From positions 19,295,308 through 19,359,307 of the forward strand of contig JAJEKV010000008.1 of assembly GCA_021234155.1 (NCBI GenBank): DNA of 64,000 nucleotides, given 5' to 3'. This document shows, in pieces, positions 45,791-57,236 of this stretch (the first letter of the stretch is position 1; each line of letters starts with the position of its first letter). The translations under genes and the position numbers were made by a program. Source of the DNA: Isoetes taiwanensis. Lineage: Eukaryota; Streptophyta; Lycopodiopsida; Isoetales; Isoetaceae. The notes beneath the pieces are model-generated. The model saw only the letters and a list, made by a program, of their open reading frames with translations. It was not told where the DNA came from and searched no databases.

Positions 45791-46500
45791 TTTTATGGTG
45801 GTTTTCATAACAAGCTAGGTGTTTATGGCCATTTCGCATGACAAACTTGGTGTTTATGGGCTTTTGAATGTGTTACTGGTGGGTAACACCACTGCAACCA
45901 ACGGCTGAGATTTGATCTCAAGTTGTTAAGACTATATATTATTGGGAGACCTCATTATATATGGTGGTTTCCCATGGGATCGGAGACCTAGAAATTTCTT
46001 GTCTACCTCGCCCTCGGATTCACTCTGTTTCCATAAAAATGCAGACATGGAACCCTTTCTTGGCTCGACCAGATCCTAGAGTGCAAATTTGAGCCGAAAG
46101 AATATCAGGTCCAAAACCTGAGGGTTTAGAAATTTGTCCAGGTTCTAAACCTGAAGCTCCTCAACACGAGGTCTTCATGAGAACAATATGCCACATGACA
46201 GCCTAGCCTTAGGCAAATCTCTTTTAGGCCCATGGGAAACCACCCTCATTCATAACAATAAAACTCAACTTGGGCTCATTTCCAATGTGGTATGATGTAA
46301 AAACTTTTATCTATCTATTTTTATAGATTGATGCCACCTTGTGCCACATCACATTAACTCGATTTGTACGAATCCAAGACTCTGCTATATTCCAATCTAC
46401 AGTTAATTGTGATTCAAATAAAGCTCATAGCAAGAATGTGGTCGTCTTTAAAAGTCTATTGTATGTCCCATCCTGATCATGCTTTTGATAAATTTTGAAC
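45791..46500. other. Intergenic, nothing recognised
   Basis: No coding, repeat or structural signal that I can support. Confidence 0.5.
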
Positions 46501-46814
46501 TTAGAAACATGATACCCACTGTGTGGAGGATGTGGGGATAGACAAATGGAATTTCAATTGAACTTTAAGGTGTATAACTTCTATTCTACACTTCACTTTG
46601 GCTTCTTTGAATGGGTTGGCATATGTCTGAATCAAACTAGGATCCATTATCTTCATTTCATAATTCTCAAGCAAATGGCATATGAAGATCTCCTTAATGC
46701 TACGAGAATGCAAGAATAACATCTCTTTGGCCTCTAGGCTAGACATTCAACAAAGATCAGCTATTCCAAAATCAAGGTAAGTTGGACTACAAGTGTTCTT
46801 ATTAATAATAAGTA

Positions 46815-47141
46815 TCAAGAAAAGTAGCTTACCTTCAAAAAGTGAAGGCCATCCTTGAAACGCTTCAAGGTAGGAGGGCGGAGATGCTGTGTAAGAACAT
46901 TCCAGTCTTGTTCAGAAACGTGAGGGCTGAGGCGCGACAGAGGGCTGCGAATTGGCGAGGGCAACACCATAATTCTGGCGCACAGCTGCAGAGTAGCAGA
47001 ATATCCAAAATACATGCATCTACCCATTTTCCGTAGTCTGGCGTTTGCATCTTGGACTTGGGCCCTTAACGCTTCAATTTCTTTCTCATGAGCCTGGATC
47101 AGCTCTTCTCTCTCCTTCGCCCACTCCTCGTCGCTCTTCAT
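46815..47141 (-). CDS. Putative first exon(s) of an unrecognised coiled-coil protein
   Basis: The first 39 codons (47141-47024), MKSDEEWAKEREELIQAHEK then EIEALRAQVQDANARLRKM, form a typical heptad-rich coiled coil, followed by a possible donor GGTAGATG. The same frame runs on to SEQDWNVLTQHLRPPTLKRF then KDGLHFLK just before a good donor GTAAGC near 46833, but I could not make the intron phase fit. A further open frame at 46501-46746 may hold a downstream exon. No family is recognised, and gene status is uncertain. Confidence 0.4.
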   Translation of the reverse strand: MKSDEEWAKEREELIQAHEKEIEALRAQVQDANARLRKMGRCMYFGYSATLQLCARIMVLPSPIRSPLSRLSPHVSEQDWNVLTQHLRPPTLKRFKDGLHFLKVSYFS

Positions 47142-47594
47142 TTTTCCAGCCTCCCAAACACCACCAACTGCTTACTGTGTATTTTTACATATAGCCCAAA
47201 TCACAAAGTAAAAACCAGGAATTTTCCTTGCTTCTCGACTTCTCGTCTCCTGTGCCGATGCAGCGAAATGTTTACTCCTCTGCTCTTCCAACTGAATTGA
47301 CCTGAATGGAACTTTCATTATCAGCCGGAGTAGGCCTCGTCCTGCGTGCATATAAAGGAGAAAGTAGATAGCCTAATCGCTATGGCTCCTGCAAAGGAAG
47401 CTTCCATACATTAATTAGCTTGAGAAACAAGGAAAGTCTAGTATTGAGTTTGCTTTATCTTGGTAAGTTATCTTTTCTTCCAAGCCATCGTAGGGGTTGG
47501 TGGTCTAGAAGGTGGGTCCAAGTCCTCATAATGACCCTACATTTAACTACCGAAGAATGAACACACTAATTTAAGGACCGATGCCACATAGATG

Positions 47595-47700
47595 TATATA
47601 GGTCTTGGGCAAAATTTTGTAAATCCATAAAGCAATGTTGTTGTTGTATGAGCATGTCATACATATGTTGATCTGTACTAGACATTGGAAATATCATTGT
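47595..47700. repeat. Dispersed repeat shared with 54184-54311
   Basis: AGATGTATATAGG, AAAATTTTGT(G/A)AATCC and ATAAAGCAATGTTGTTG, followed by CATACATATGTTGATCTGTACT, recur at 54184-54311 in the same orientation with an extra ~20 bp there. Non-coding, origin unknown. Confidence 0.75.
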
Positions 47701-47726
47701 ATGAGAATTCTAGCGTAAATTTTTTA

Positions 47727-49328
47727 AAACAATTATACATTAATATGGTTATTGACTAGCAACAATAAGCAAAGTTTGATTCACTACGTTCCCTATTGTC
47801 TTTTCTTTTTTTGAAAGACGACAAATCCATATTAAAATACCATAATGGAAACAGATAGATTAGCAAAGGTGGGAACAAAAGCTCATAGGATGATCATAAC
47901 CCATTGAGCGAAACGGCCCATCTATGCATAAGTAGGGACTTGCAAATAAACCTCAAAAATTAGCAGTCGTTTGGCAGGTGCAAGCATAGAGCAGTGATAA
48001 GCCTTTGTAATTCTATCTTTTGCATCCTTAGTACACGAACATCAGGAATATCCAAGCCCTTAAAGATATGAAAGCTTCTTCACTTCCAAATTGACCATAA
48101 TAACCAACCCAAAGCCAGATGAAAGATATTCAAAAGGGAATAAGAATGTCAAGGTACCCTTGCTTTTCAATGAAATATATGCTAAATATTACTTGTCTTT
48201 CTAGTTTCATGCGATATTTTTGAAAATAGAGTAGCTATAAATTTTTATTTTAGCCCTTGGGGAACCCAATTGAAATCTCTAAGAAATTTTTGAACTTCAA
48301 ACTCTTAGGAATCTCCTCAATAACTCCACCATGGATTTTTCTAGGACTTGCGATTGATTTGCCATCTCATGTTCTTCAAGATGGAAGAATTGTATTACTT
48401 AAGAAAAATATAAGGTTGCATAAGTTTCCCTTATATGGAAGATAACATGGTCAAAGGATGTAGACAAATTATTTGTCTTCAAGCTGTGAGAGAGAATAAA
48501 ATATATAAAATATACATATATATTGAAAACCACGCCTACAGGACCATCAGGTCTATGAGACGTTCAAAAAGTACATATTTTCGAAATCACAATTCTAGTG
48601 TGTCCACAGATAGAACATCACTTTGTCTCTCTTAAATCATCCTCAAATTCTTCAATAAGAGATTTAAAGCTTTGTATTCTCTCACCTCTCCATGACAACA
48701 TTTCAATTAGAAACCCACCTACGTTTTTGTATGGAAGCTCAAAGAAACTAGTAAGGTTCTTGACCTTAATTCCAAACTTGTCATGCAATCGTGAATAGGC
48801 CGGGAAATCTAGAATCACATGAGCTTCATCTTCAATGTCAGTACTCAATCACAAACCTTACACAACCTACTTTCACGGGGGATATCACCCCATCTTCCAA
48901 CTTCCACACCAAGATTGTGCGAACTAAGTGTCATGTGACATATTACATGTCTCATTCTGGAAGACCTGGTTTCAGAAAGACATGGTAATTCTCGAAGAAA
49001 AGGGTTTAAATGTTCCCTGTAAAATGCCATTTTAACTCCAGCATTCCGCCACGACTTAATACTTAAGTGTTCCCACACCCAGCTCCTTATCCTGCATTTA
49101 CTACTTATGAGATGGTCAATTGACATCCCACATTTATGCAAGCATAATTTCACATCTGTAAACCACCCTTTATCATTGCTTTCACGAAGTGCCATTTTTT
49201 GGGTGGCTGTTTTCTTCCATGTCTAATACTTTGCATATTATGCTAATAATTGGCATAATGCTTCTCCTTCTAGCGTCATCATACCGTCCTCTGCTAACAT
49301 CATCTCATACGGTGTTTGCAAATTAACA
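47727..49328 (-). pseudogene. 5'-truncated copy of the LINE at 57845-60694
   Basis: Nearly colinear and highly similar to 57845-59400. The coding pieces 48845-49195 and 48618-48848 (minus) read GWFTDVKLCLHKCGMSIDHL, EVGRWGDIPRESRLCKVC and EDEAHVILDFPAYSRLHDKF, the C-terminal zinc-finger end of LINE ORF2. A small change near 48847 (TCAATCAC against TCGAACCAC) breaks the frame. The expected Cys of the CPAY motif is Phe here. Similarity ends at about 49328, where the copy was truncated. Confidence 0.85.
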
Positions 49329-49804
49329 ACAAAACTCTAGATTGAAATGTGACATTGTTATTCAGATTGAAACTCCAAGGATTAGGAACCATTCTATGGA
49401 TAGGGTGTGCTTAGCAGGAAGTCATTTGCTTCACTTCCCATTCAAAGTAATGAATTAGGACTTTATCCTTACATGTTCTCTTACCTGTTTTAAAAACGTT
49501 GTCCTGTAGCATTCTTATACACTGAATCTATGAATTTAGACCATAGTCATTCTTATTCTAAAACCCGGTCATTGGATCCATCGATCCTATAATGTATGTA
49601 ATGTGGAAAGATTAGAGATGATCAGTTTTTTTGGTGATGTGGCAGATTAAATTAGGTTGATACGACAAGGATGTTTGTACTTTACCTAGAGGTAGTTTAG
49701 GTTCTAAATTGAGGCGATATGGCCAATGTGAGGTGATGAGGCATGTGACAAGGATGTTTCAACTTTACCTAGGGGTAGTCTAGGTTCTGAATTGAGGTGA
49801 TACA
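49329..49804. other. Intergenic with ~100-bp duplication
   Basis: No gene. Two diverged copies (about 49660-49717 and 49748-49805) share GACAAGGATGTTT, ACTTTACCTAG, GGTTCT and AATTGAGG. Confidence 0.5.
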
Positions 49805-49973
49805 AGCAAAAGGCAATTGCGGCTTCAAGTAGCTCTATGTGCAACTGCAAAGGAGACGATTTGGCTTCAAAGATTAGACAGAGCTTGGAAAGACCAACAA
49901 AGGCTTGTGACTATATTTTGTGACAATCAGGCTACAATCTCATTGGCGAGAAATCCAACCAATTTCACTTTTG
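49805..49973 (+). pseudogene. Copia RNase H remnant
   Basis: Plus-strand translation gives AIAASSS, then LCATAKETIWLQRLDRAW, then VTIFCDNQATISLARNPT. This is the copia RNase H E-x-E/WLQRLL/CDNQAT-I-L-NP pattern, with the EAEY segment missing. It is the oldest layer of the nested insertions that follow. Confidence 0.75.
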
Positions 49974-49991
49974 TAAACTTTATTGGCTAAA

Positions 49992-50223
49992 GACAAACCA
50001 ATTTAACCTTAGACGTTAAACTGCCATACCCAAGGTCACGGGTTCAACGCCTCGTTGTGAAAGTGGCCATGCAATGTAAAGTTGGTGGGGGAAGGACCCA
50101 CTTCAGCAATGTAAAGTGGTGGGGGCAGGACCCATCTGGGTGTGTTGTAAAGTGTCACATGTCCGATAGGACGCTGCCTTGTGGCGTGACGTTAAAATCT
50201 CTTCTTCTTCTTCTTCTTCTTTA
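49992..50223 (+). mobile_element. tRNA-derived SINE with 18-bp target duplication
   Basis: About 232 bp. TAAACTTTATTGGCTAAA at 49974-49991 recurs after the element as 50224-50232 plus 50827-50835, now split by a later MITE. An RNA polymerase III box B, GGTTCAACGCC, lies at 50041-50051. The 3' end is a small hairpin region, then TGACGTTAAAATCT and a (CTT)n tail at 50200-50220. The box A part is not clear. Confidence 0.75.
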
Positions 50224-50232
50224 TAAACTTTA

Positions 50233-50817
50233 GGGAAAAACTACGAAATACCCTTATGTTTTGACATATTTTCCCACATACCCCTAACTTTTCAAAAATT
50301 TATGGAATGCCCCTGGTCAACGTATTTGGCCTTGTATAATTTCGTATCTCACATGATGCCCTCGTATTTTTGCATATTTCACTGAATGCCCTTGTGCAAG
50401 CGGTTCGTTTCCTCTCTCGCTTTTTTCTAGGAAAGCTTTTTTGGTGCCTTTATGAGATTTAAGTTAGTCTTGGCCCTACTTTGGCATTTGAAATTTTCTT
50501 GTTGAATTTTGATGAACTATGGAGCATTCAGAAACGTTTTTTGGGCTCAAGGGCATTCCAAACATTTTTGCAAAACTTAACGGGTGTTTTGTGAATTTTG
50601 AAACTTTTGAAATTTGAAATAAAACACACGTTATAGGTATCAAGGGTATTTTGTGAATTTGAAGGAAACATAAGGGCATTTGAGGAATTATGTCAAAACA
50701 TAAGGGTATTTCAACAATTATCAAAACTACACAATAGAGGCATTCCGTAAATTTTTAAAAAGTTAGGGGTATGTGGGAAAATATGTCAAAACATAAAGGT
50801 ATTCTGTAGTTTTTCCC
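50233..50817. mobile_element. Mutator-type MITE, 585 bp, long terminal inverted repeats
   Basis: Both ends start GGGAAAAACTAC and continue with TTATGTTTTGACATATTTTC and CCACATACCCCTAACTTTT as inverted repeats of about 85 bp with few mismatches. The flanking 9-mers TAAACTTTA (50224-50232) and TAAATTTTA (50818-50826) differ by one base. A 9-bp target duplication and long inverted repeats fit Mutator-like elements. No coding capacity. Confidence 0.85.
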
Positions 50818-50835
50818 TAAATTTTATTGGCTAAA

Positions 50836-51419
50836 AAGGCGAGTCTTTGTTTGATACTCAAGGGTACTTCTCAGGCAATAATCCCCTCTAGATTGAATTA
50901 CCTAGCATGAAGCTTATGGATTTCACCTCTAAAAATTACTAACCCTACATCATACAATTCCAAGTGACATCCTATCCCCATCATCTTTCCGATTAACGAA
51001 TCAAACTTAAAAAATATTATCCCCGACGAAGTTGGAGGTGAAGCAGCCAGAGGACTAAGGATCTCAATGTTTGGTTAAATGGCAACAAGCACTATGTAAG
51101 CATTCAAGTGGAGTAAACCCAACTAGCGAGAATGCGATGCAAAAGAGTTTGGGATATGGTAATCATGGCAAAATGCTTATGGCCACTCCATTAGCACCCA
51201 TTCTCAATGCTGCTCCTGAAAAATTGTTGGATAGAGATGCATTTAATTCTACAAAACATTGATTTGGAAATTTGGAAAAGGAGGGGCATCATTCTCTGCT
51301 AATGCTTTTGTTCAGGAACACAAATTAAACTATGCAGAATCCCAGTTAACTGTGGTACCAACGGCTTCCAATGAAAGAGGTGAAATTGTTTTATAGCTAA
51401 GGTACTTACATTTTATTTA
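50836..51419. other. Region downstream of XRCC4, nothing recognised
   Basis: No coding sequence supported. It would include the 3' UTR of the minus-strand XRCC4 gene. Confidence 0.5.
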
Positions 51420-52987
51420 TCAGAACCTTCGTTTTTTAGGAGCACTTGTATAGCTAGGTGCACAAAGCATGGCAGCAGCAATGTCAACATCATCTTTTGG
51501 TGTATCTGTCTTAATGCTTCCAATTGGTACATTGTGTTCTTTTCCTACATCGTCTTCATTCTCGAATGGCTGTGTAGCATCTGGATCGTGCAAAACAGAA
51601 GGCTCATTGCTAAGCGGTTTACTTGGACTGATTTCTTCGGGAATCTGGAGCCGGTCTTCCCTTGTGATACATGTCTCCTCATTGTCCTCACTGTTTTCCT
51701 TGTCATCTTCCTTATCTGTATCCTCTCCTAGATCTTCATCCTCATCCTCATTAGCTTTCAACATAGTGCGCATTGGTACTGCCTTCTGTAACTCCCTTAT
51801 CTTTGCTTTCTTTGCATTTAGAACAGCCACAAACTACCAAAATAAAGACGAGTAAAGTGATAATATGAGACATAGCAGTCTAAGTTGCAAAATAGAACAT
51901 ACTGACCACAAGTATGGCCTAACTTGACAACATACCTTCTGAAACAGTTCATCTTCAAATTGTTTCTTCTCTTGAACCAGGCGTTTACTCTGAGCCAGAC
52001 ATTTATCTGCTTCAGCTTTCATCTCTTCATACTTATGTGTCTTTTGATTCATTTGTTCCTGTCAAATGACAAGTCATAAAAATGTGGAAGAAAAGCCTTG
52101 GCTCAACAACTCAAGCATAAAAGCTTATTTCCTGCAACAAATGCAACTGAACTAGACTAGCAAAAAAACATGAAAAGACAGTTATTGATTTGCATATTTA
52201 ATATAAATTGCCAAGTCTGCAAAAGTGGCCTCTGATCATAGATGAGAAAACAACAATAACAATGATATGAAAGAAGCATTAAGTAATAAATATTTACAGA
52301 GATTTCATACCTTAATTCTGATGTTCTCTTCCATCAGAAAATTCATAACTTGACAGTTGCATACTTGTGAATCTGCTGCTTTCTCAAAGCTCCACCTTGC
52401 TTCAAGTTTTGTACCATCCTTCACTAGCGTCCACGAGAGCTGCAAAGAATAATAATTGGTTTCAGTATCTCATCAGAAGCCAGTTTTAGTGAATATCGTT
52501 CTAGTTTCCGTAAACATTTTAGACCTCTTAAGATGCTGTAGATAGAAGAAAGATACCATGGAAGAAGCGTCTAAGAAGTTCTTAACATTCTTGGGCATGC
52601 AGTAAGAATAAAACACGAATTAAAGATTGGTATTACCTTTATGCCGGCTTCACCAACAGGGATTAATGCATAATTAGATTCTGCCCGTTGCTCCGAAAGG
52701 TAGTATTTACAATCAGCTATGTACTCCGTCAAAGGTATATCCCATTGGCTTGCTCGGTCTGTTAAGACCTCCCTAGAAGCTTGCAAACGACGAAAAAAAA
52801 TCAGCGAAGTCCGGATTAACCTAAAATCCATACAAGAGATCTAGAGCTTACCGTTGCACGTCCAAGCTCGAAATCCGTCGGTTGCTACAAGCGAAAAGTG
52901 ATCAGAGTACCAATCACTTTTCAAATACAGAACAGAAACACAACCGTGGTCGAAGGTCAGACGAGTGCAGGATGTTGTGGGCTCCAT
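51420..52987 (-). CDS. XRCC4: DNA double-strand break repair protein XRCC4, five exons
   Basis: Exons 52987-52852, 52779-52637, 52439-52311, 52058-51936 and 51833-51420 join in phase into 314 codons with GT-AG introns. The N-terminal head has VSVLYLKSDWYSDHFSLVAT, DGFRAWTCN and DRASQWDIPLTEYIADCKYY, then LSWTLVKDGTKLEARWSFEK. This corresponds to the XRCC4 beta-sandwich and its (T/S)DG-AW--- and LSW- -- signatures. The long helix follows: NFLMEENIRIKEQMNQKTHK, KAEADKCLAQSKRLVQEKKQ, FVAVLNAKKAKIRELQ. The tail is acidic and Ser/Thr-rich and ends KKRRF, a likely nuclear signal. XRCC4 dimerises through the helix, binds DNA ligase IV and supports non-homologous end joining in the nucleus. The start codon at 52987 gives MEPTTSCTRLTFDHG, a normal N-terminus. 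Confidence 0.88.
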
Positions 52988-54062
52988 TGACAATGCTACT
53001 TAGGGTGGAATCACATCTGTGGCCGACCAACAACAAGTCTTTTTCATTCTGTGGAGGGGGTTTCAGATACCCAAGATTTCACTATCACACTTGAGCCCAA
53101 GATGAAATACCATGTAAGAGATTTATCATGTCTGATCTGTTCGGATTAGATTGCGCGTTTTGTAATCACACTGAATCGCTTCGGCGTTGAGTAGGAGCCC
53201 CAAAATCTCACAAGAAAACCTCAGGATTCATGTACCTTTCCAAGGGAATCAATTTTTAGGCAATAAAACAGATTAATGATGCAGTAAACAGAGGTCCGGT
53301 GAAGAAAGCGCTGTTGTAGCAGCACAAATTGATACAAAAAATCAGCTTTCAAACCCTAAAAACAGCACAGGCATCCTAACCTTGGATCCTCGTTTTTCCT
53401 CGATATACGTGGCAAACGTAGAAGTGTTATAAGTCTTGGACACATTTGAGCATATGATACTAATGATTAATGAATCATTAAATAATCTGATAAGGATGCT
53501 TGTATAAGAATCAGGATATTAAACTAAGCAGTAGCTCAGGATTCTTGATAAACCCATGATTATAGGGATTAACATCACCTTCTATTATGCACTAGAGGCT
53601 AAATTTCGTTCAAAGCAAAATCAGAAGTGATGAGATCTTGTACTAAACTCTTGGGTAGAGGACATTGACAATTTATGTTTGTGAACTGGACTACAACAAT
53701 GAGGATCAATATTTATTTTTTATCTGAACTGATATACCAATGATCATGATGCATTGTCGAGGTAATAGATAAAAAGGACAGAGGACTGGATAAACAAGGG
53801 CGAAGTACCTACATTGAGCAAAAGATCAATGATGAATTGTTGAGATGATAGAGAAAAAAGACAGAGGTCTGCTTAGCAAGTCAGTTGTGGTACAAGTATA
53901 GATCAAGAATAACTAGTCAGTGTGATGAAGCTGGTACACGGAAAGAACAAGGATATATATATATAACCAGTGCGCTGGAGGAGTACACAAGAAAACTGGT
54001 ATAATGAAGCGATTCCAGAAGAAAAACAAACCTGAAGCGATTCTAGAAGAAAAACAAACCTG
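52988..54062. other. XRCC4 upstream region
   Basis: No further coding exon recognised. It would hold the promoter and any 5' UTR introns of the minus-strand gene. TATATATATA occurs near 53952-53961. Confidence 0.45.
54007..54062. repeat. ~30-bp tandem duplication carrying a splice donor
   Basis: GAAGCGATTC(C/T)AGAAGAAAAACAAACCT occurs twice in tandem. On the minus strand each copy begins AGGTTTGT, a plausible donor, directly after the small open frame at 54063-54112. Confidence 0.8.
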
Positions 54063-54112
54063 ATGGCAACCTTGCCAAAGAGAGCTCCTCTCTGCTGCTC
54101 CATCGGATCCAT
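54063..54112 (-). CDS. Possible short 5' exon upstream of XRCC4
   Basis: ATGGATCC at 54112 starts MDPMEQQRGALFGKVAIR, followed by the donor CAG-GTTTGT. It could be a first exon of an alternative XRCC4 transcript or a separate minus-strand gene. The XRCC4 start at 52987 is complete without it, so this is a weak call. Confidence 0.25.
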
Positions 54113-54365
54113 AGCCTACCGGAACTACTGCTCAAAAATGGGCGAAAAATGGGCGTTGGGCAGAAGAAGGGCACCCTCCCCTAGATGTATATAGGCTTGG
54201 GTTAAGTCCTCGCAAAGAGAGGCAAAATTTTGTGAATCCATAAAGCAATGTTGTTGTTGTGTGAGCATGTCATACATATGTTGATCTGTACTGGACATTG
54301 GAAATATCATTACACCCATCCTAATCCTAATCGCTTTTTCAAAAACATTAAAAAACAAAAATCAC

Positions 54366-54596
54366 CATTGATTCCCCAACCATTGATTCCCCAACCATTG
54401 ATTCCCCAACCATTGATATGCACAAAAAATATGGGCCGTACACGTGGCAACATATGCCCCAGCCCAGGGCAGCATGCCATGTTCCAAATCCGGCAAAGGC
54501 AAAGAGGATAAGATTAGTTGCAAACGCAGCTCATGATCGCAAAAGATAAGATTAATTGCAAATGCAGCTCATGATCGCAGAAGATAAGATTAGACA
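54366..54596. repeat. Short tandem repeats (15 bp x3; ~41 bp x2)
   Basis: ATTGATTCCCCAACC is repeated three times at about 54367-54413. Further on, AGATAAGATTA followed by GCAGCTCATGATCGCA is repeated at about 54507-54590 with a partial third copy. Confidence 0.85.
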
Positions 54597-54896
54597 AGAT
54601 CACAAAAGATTATGATGCACAGAAACAGAGAGAACCAACAGAAACAGAGAAAACATAGAGAAACAGAGAGAACCAAGCAAACAAGGTTGTGTAGCTTTAA
54701 AAAATATGACATAAGAAGTACAAAAATACAAGAAAATATGGAACAGCCATATCCAGAAACGGCATGACCCATCCTGATCGGATTCTCTGGATTCCAATAT
54801 TACAGGGCTCCAACAATCAATCCAGTGATTGTGAGTCACGATTTGGGAATTAACCAATTCTTCAACCCTGGTTGCCCAAACCACCAGCTATGAAAT

Positions 54897-55328
54897 CGCA
54901 ACTGAATCAAACGTACAAGGACTTGCAAGATGCCAGTCCCTTTCCAGTCCCTTTCGGCCCAGCAGCATCGCCAGGCGTCAGCTGGTCTTCCTGGCATCGT
55001 CCATTCCATGCCATCAGTTCAAGTTCAGGCACATGTTCTTGCTATTTCAGGCCCCTCTCATCCCGACGTCCAAGTTCTTCAAGAACCCAATCGCATGGCC
55101 AACAAAATTAACACCAACAAAAATCCCCCACCACAAAGTTCATTGGGAAACCTATCGAGAATTCTAAGCGTAAATTTTTTGGTTTGCCCTGGGGCAACCC
55201 CGGGAAGTATGGGGCAAGGCGACAGAGCCCAGCGATTGAAGAATCTTGTGGCATATCCCTTGTCGGCGGTGGGACTTTTGGGATTTGAGGGACCCTCAAG
55301 ACGTTTAGGCGGTATGGATTCCACATGA
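54897..55328 (+). other. Open region with Gln/Pro-rich frame, gene status unclear
   Basis: A 132-codon frame (54930-55328) has QSLSAQQHRQASAGLPGIVH and VLAISGPSHPDVQVLQEPN, the composition of a disordered regulator. A stop follows, and no splice structure or family is evident. It may be a captured exon fragment or chance. Confidence 0.25.
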
Positions 55329-56470
55329 GCTTGACCCGGAGGGTGGGGATGTGGTCGGCAGATCTCTCGGGCTCAAGCCCGTAGATCCACCCATGTCCGG
55401 TCCGTGGATTTGGCAAGCTGCTCTTCAAACATCTCAAGACATGGGGAAGAATTTTCCTTTGAGTTCATTTGTGTGACAAATCCAATTGGTATGGTATCTT
55501 TCACGAATTTTGAAGCCGGACTATCACGGTATTATGACTTGGTGAACCGAAGTTAGGCAAAGAGAAAAGCCTCATTTCATGTCTCGTATCTGGCCGTAAA
55601 TACGTTTTTTGGAAGCGCGGACATAACTTTTGTTGAATCGGCTAGCTTTTTGTTCAAATTTGCACCTCCTCTAGCATGGTAAAATTGCGAAAATCAAAGT
55701 ACACACTTCAGTGGAAAATTTACAATCGAAGCTTATAAAATCTATAGAACCTTATGCAATGTGAGTTGAGAAACTGCGGGACTTAAAGGAGGGCATTCGG
55801 TTGTTTTTCTTTCTCCTCCGCTTTGTAGAATAGTATGACTTACTAGTCCGTTGTATCGACATTAAAGAAATTAGTATCATAATCCCTATGGGAATTCAAG
55901 AGACATTACTTTTTGCTCTGCGCAATAGCCCAGCTTATTCGGCGGGGGTAAGTGCATGTGTATTTTGCTTCATCTCAATATACCGGGACCGGCCCGTAGA
56001 TTGATAGGTCAAGTTCATCAATATCCGGACCCGCAAAATCTAACCTCTAAATGGTTTTGCCATGCCCGCTGCCTTCCCAAGGAGCAATTAGATACAAAAC
56101 ACAAGAATTATGGGAGCTTGTCCATGCTTTTAACTAAGGAACGCCCATCTCTACCAAACAAATTTGAGTGCATCTGGACTTTCTTCCTGCCAAACATGCT
56201 GCACATTTCCCTAGCATTGCGTATTATTGGGCTTTGTGGTCTTTTGGTCCAACTAGGACTTATGGGCGGATATGTTTTTATTGATCTCTTTATATGCTTC
56301 AGCTTTAGAAGAAAGGGAGTATGTTGTTGCTGGATATTGTAATCAGGTTTCTCTATGTATGCTTCAGCCTTAGAATAAAGAGGGTTTATGTTACTATTCC
56401 TTTACTTTTGTACTACAGAAAGTGTTGTGTTTTTGCTGCCTTGTTTAACGAATATGAATTTGGAATGCCT
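55329..56470. other. No gene recognised
   Basis: No supported feature. The plus-strand frame at 55956-56342 has no family resemblance, although QLDTKHKNYGSL near 56085 faintly recalls the CSN1 segment that would precede the fragment at 56483. Confidence 0.4.
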
Positions 56471-56482
56471 GCGAGCCATCAC

Positions 56483-57236
56483 TGTACAACTTCAAAGCAC
56501 ATTATTGCAATGTGCTTGAATGCGATTCTTGTCAGCATAGAACTTCAAATTATGTCTCAAAGGCGGAGCAAACTCATGATGTCCAAGAGCCTGTAGTGCT
56601 GGCAAAGCTCAGGTGTGCAGCAGGCTTGGCTCATTTGGAGACAAGGAAATATAAATTGGCTGCTTGCAAGGTTGTCCCCTGTTTGTTATTTGTATTACTT
56701 ATTAATTTTCTTATGAAGAAATATGTACTGCCTACAATGTTTGCTTTTAAAGCAACATATTTATCCATTGTTCCAATGCTACTTGTGGACAGTTGTTTAG
56801 CTTAGTTAGTACTTGTTTTTGGAGGCAATTCGTTTCCTTGTTCTTGCATGTGACTTGTTTTCTTCTGCTATTTACATCCTGCCATGTGATAGTTTGGATT
56901 TCAAAACCCTCTTCATTCTCTTATTATAGACAGGCGTTTGATGGTTGTTGTTTCTTGTACTTGCAGTTTGTTGACACACACTTTGAGCTGGGAAACAATT
57001 ATTCAGATGTTATTGCTCCTCAAGATGTTGCTACTTATGGGGGTCTCTGTGCACTAGCATCTTTTGATAGATCAGAGCTCAAGGTATTAGTTTCATGTTG
57101 ATATTTGTTTGTAATACTGGCTAACCTACTCTGTTTATATTGTATGTAGAATAAGGTCATTGATAACATCAACTTTCGCAACCTGTTTGGAACTAATGCC
57201 CGAGGTCCGTGAACTCATTCATGATTTCTATGCCAG
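56483..57236 (+). pseudogene. COP9 signalosome subunit 1 (CSN1) fragment with introns retained
   Basis: Three consecutive CSN1 exons are present. Exon a (56483-56670) reads CTTSKHIIAMCLNAILVSIE, then after a frame change NYVSKAEQTHDVQEPVVLAK and LRCAAGLAHLETRKYKLAA. Exon b (56967-57083) is intact: [20 protein letters not shown] then [19 protein letters not shown]. Exon c (57150-57236) starts NKVIDNINFRN, then needs a +1 shift to read LELMPEVRELIHDFYAR. CSN1 is the PCI-domain scaffold subunit of the COP9 signalosome, which removes NEDD8 from cullins in the nucleus. The first and last exons, including the PCI C-terminus, are not found, and several residues around SIE are deleted. With introns present it is a duplicated genomic piece, not a processed copy. 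Sequence error cannot be excluded for the shifts. Confidence 0.85.

Noticed and set aside
55079-55437. Minus-strand frames opposite the Gln/Pro-rich region
   Set aside because: No domain, overlapping frames on both strands, no splice signals.
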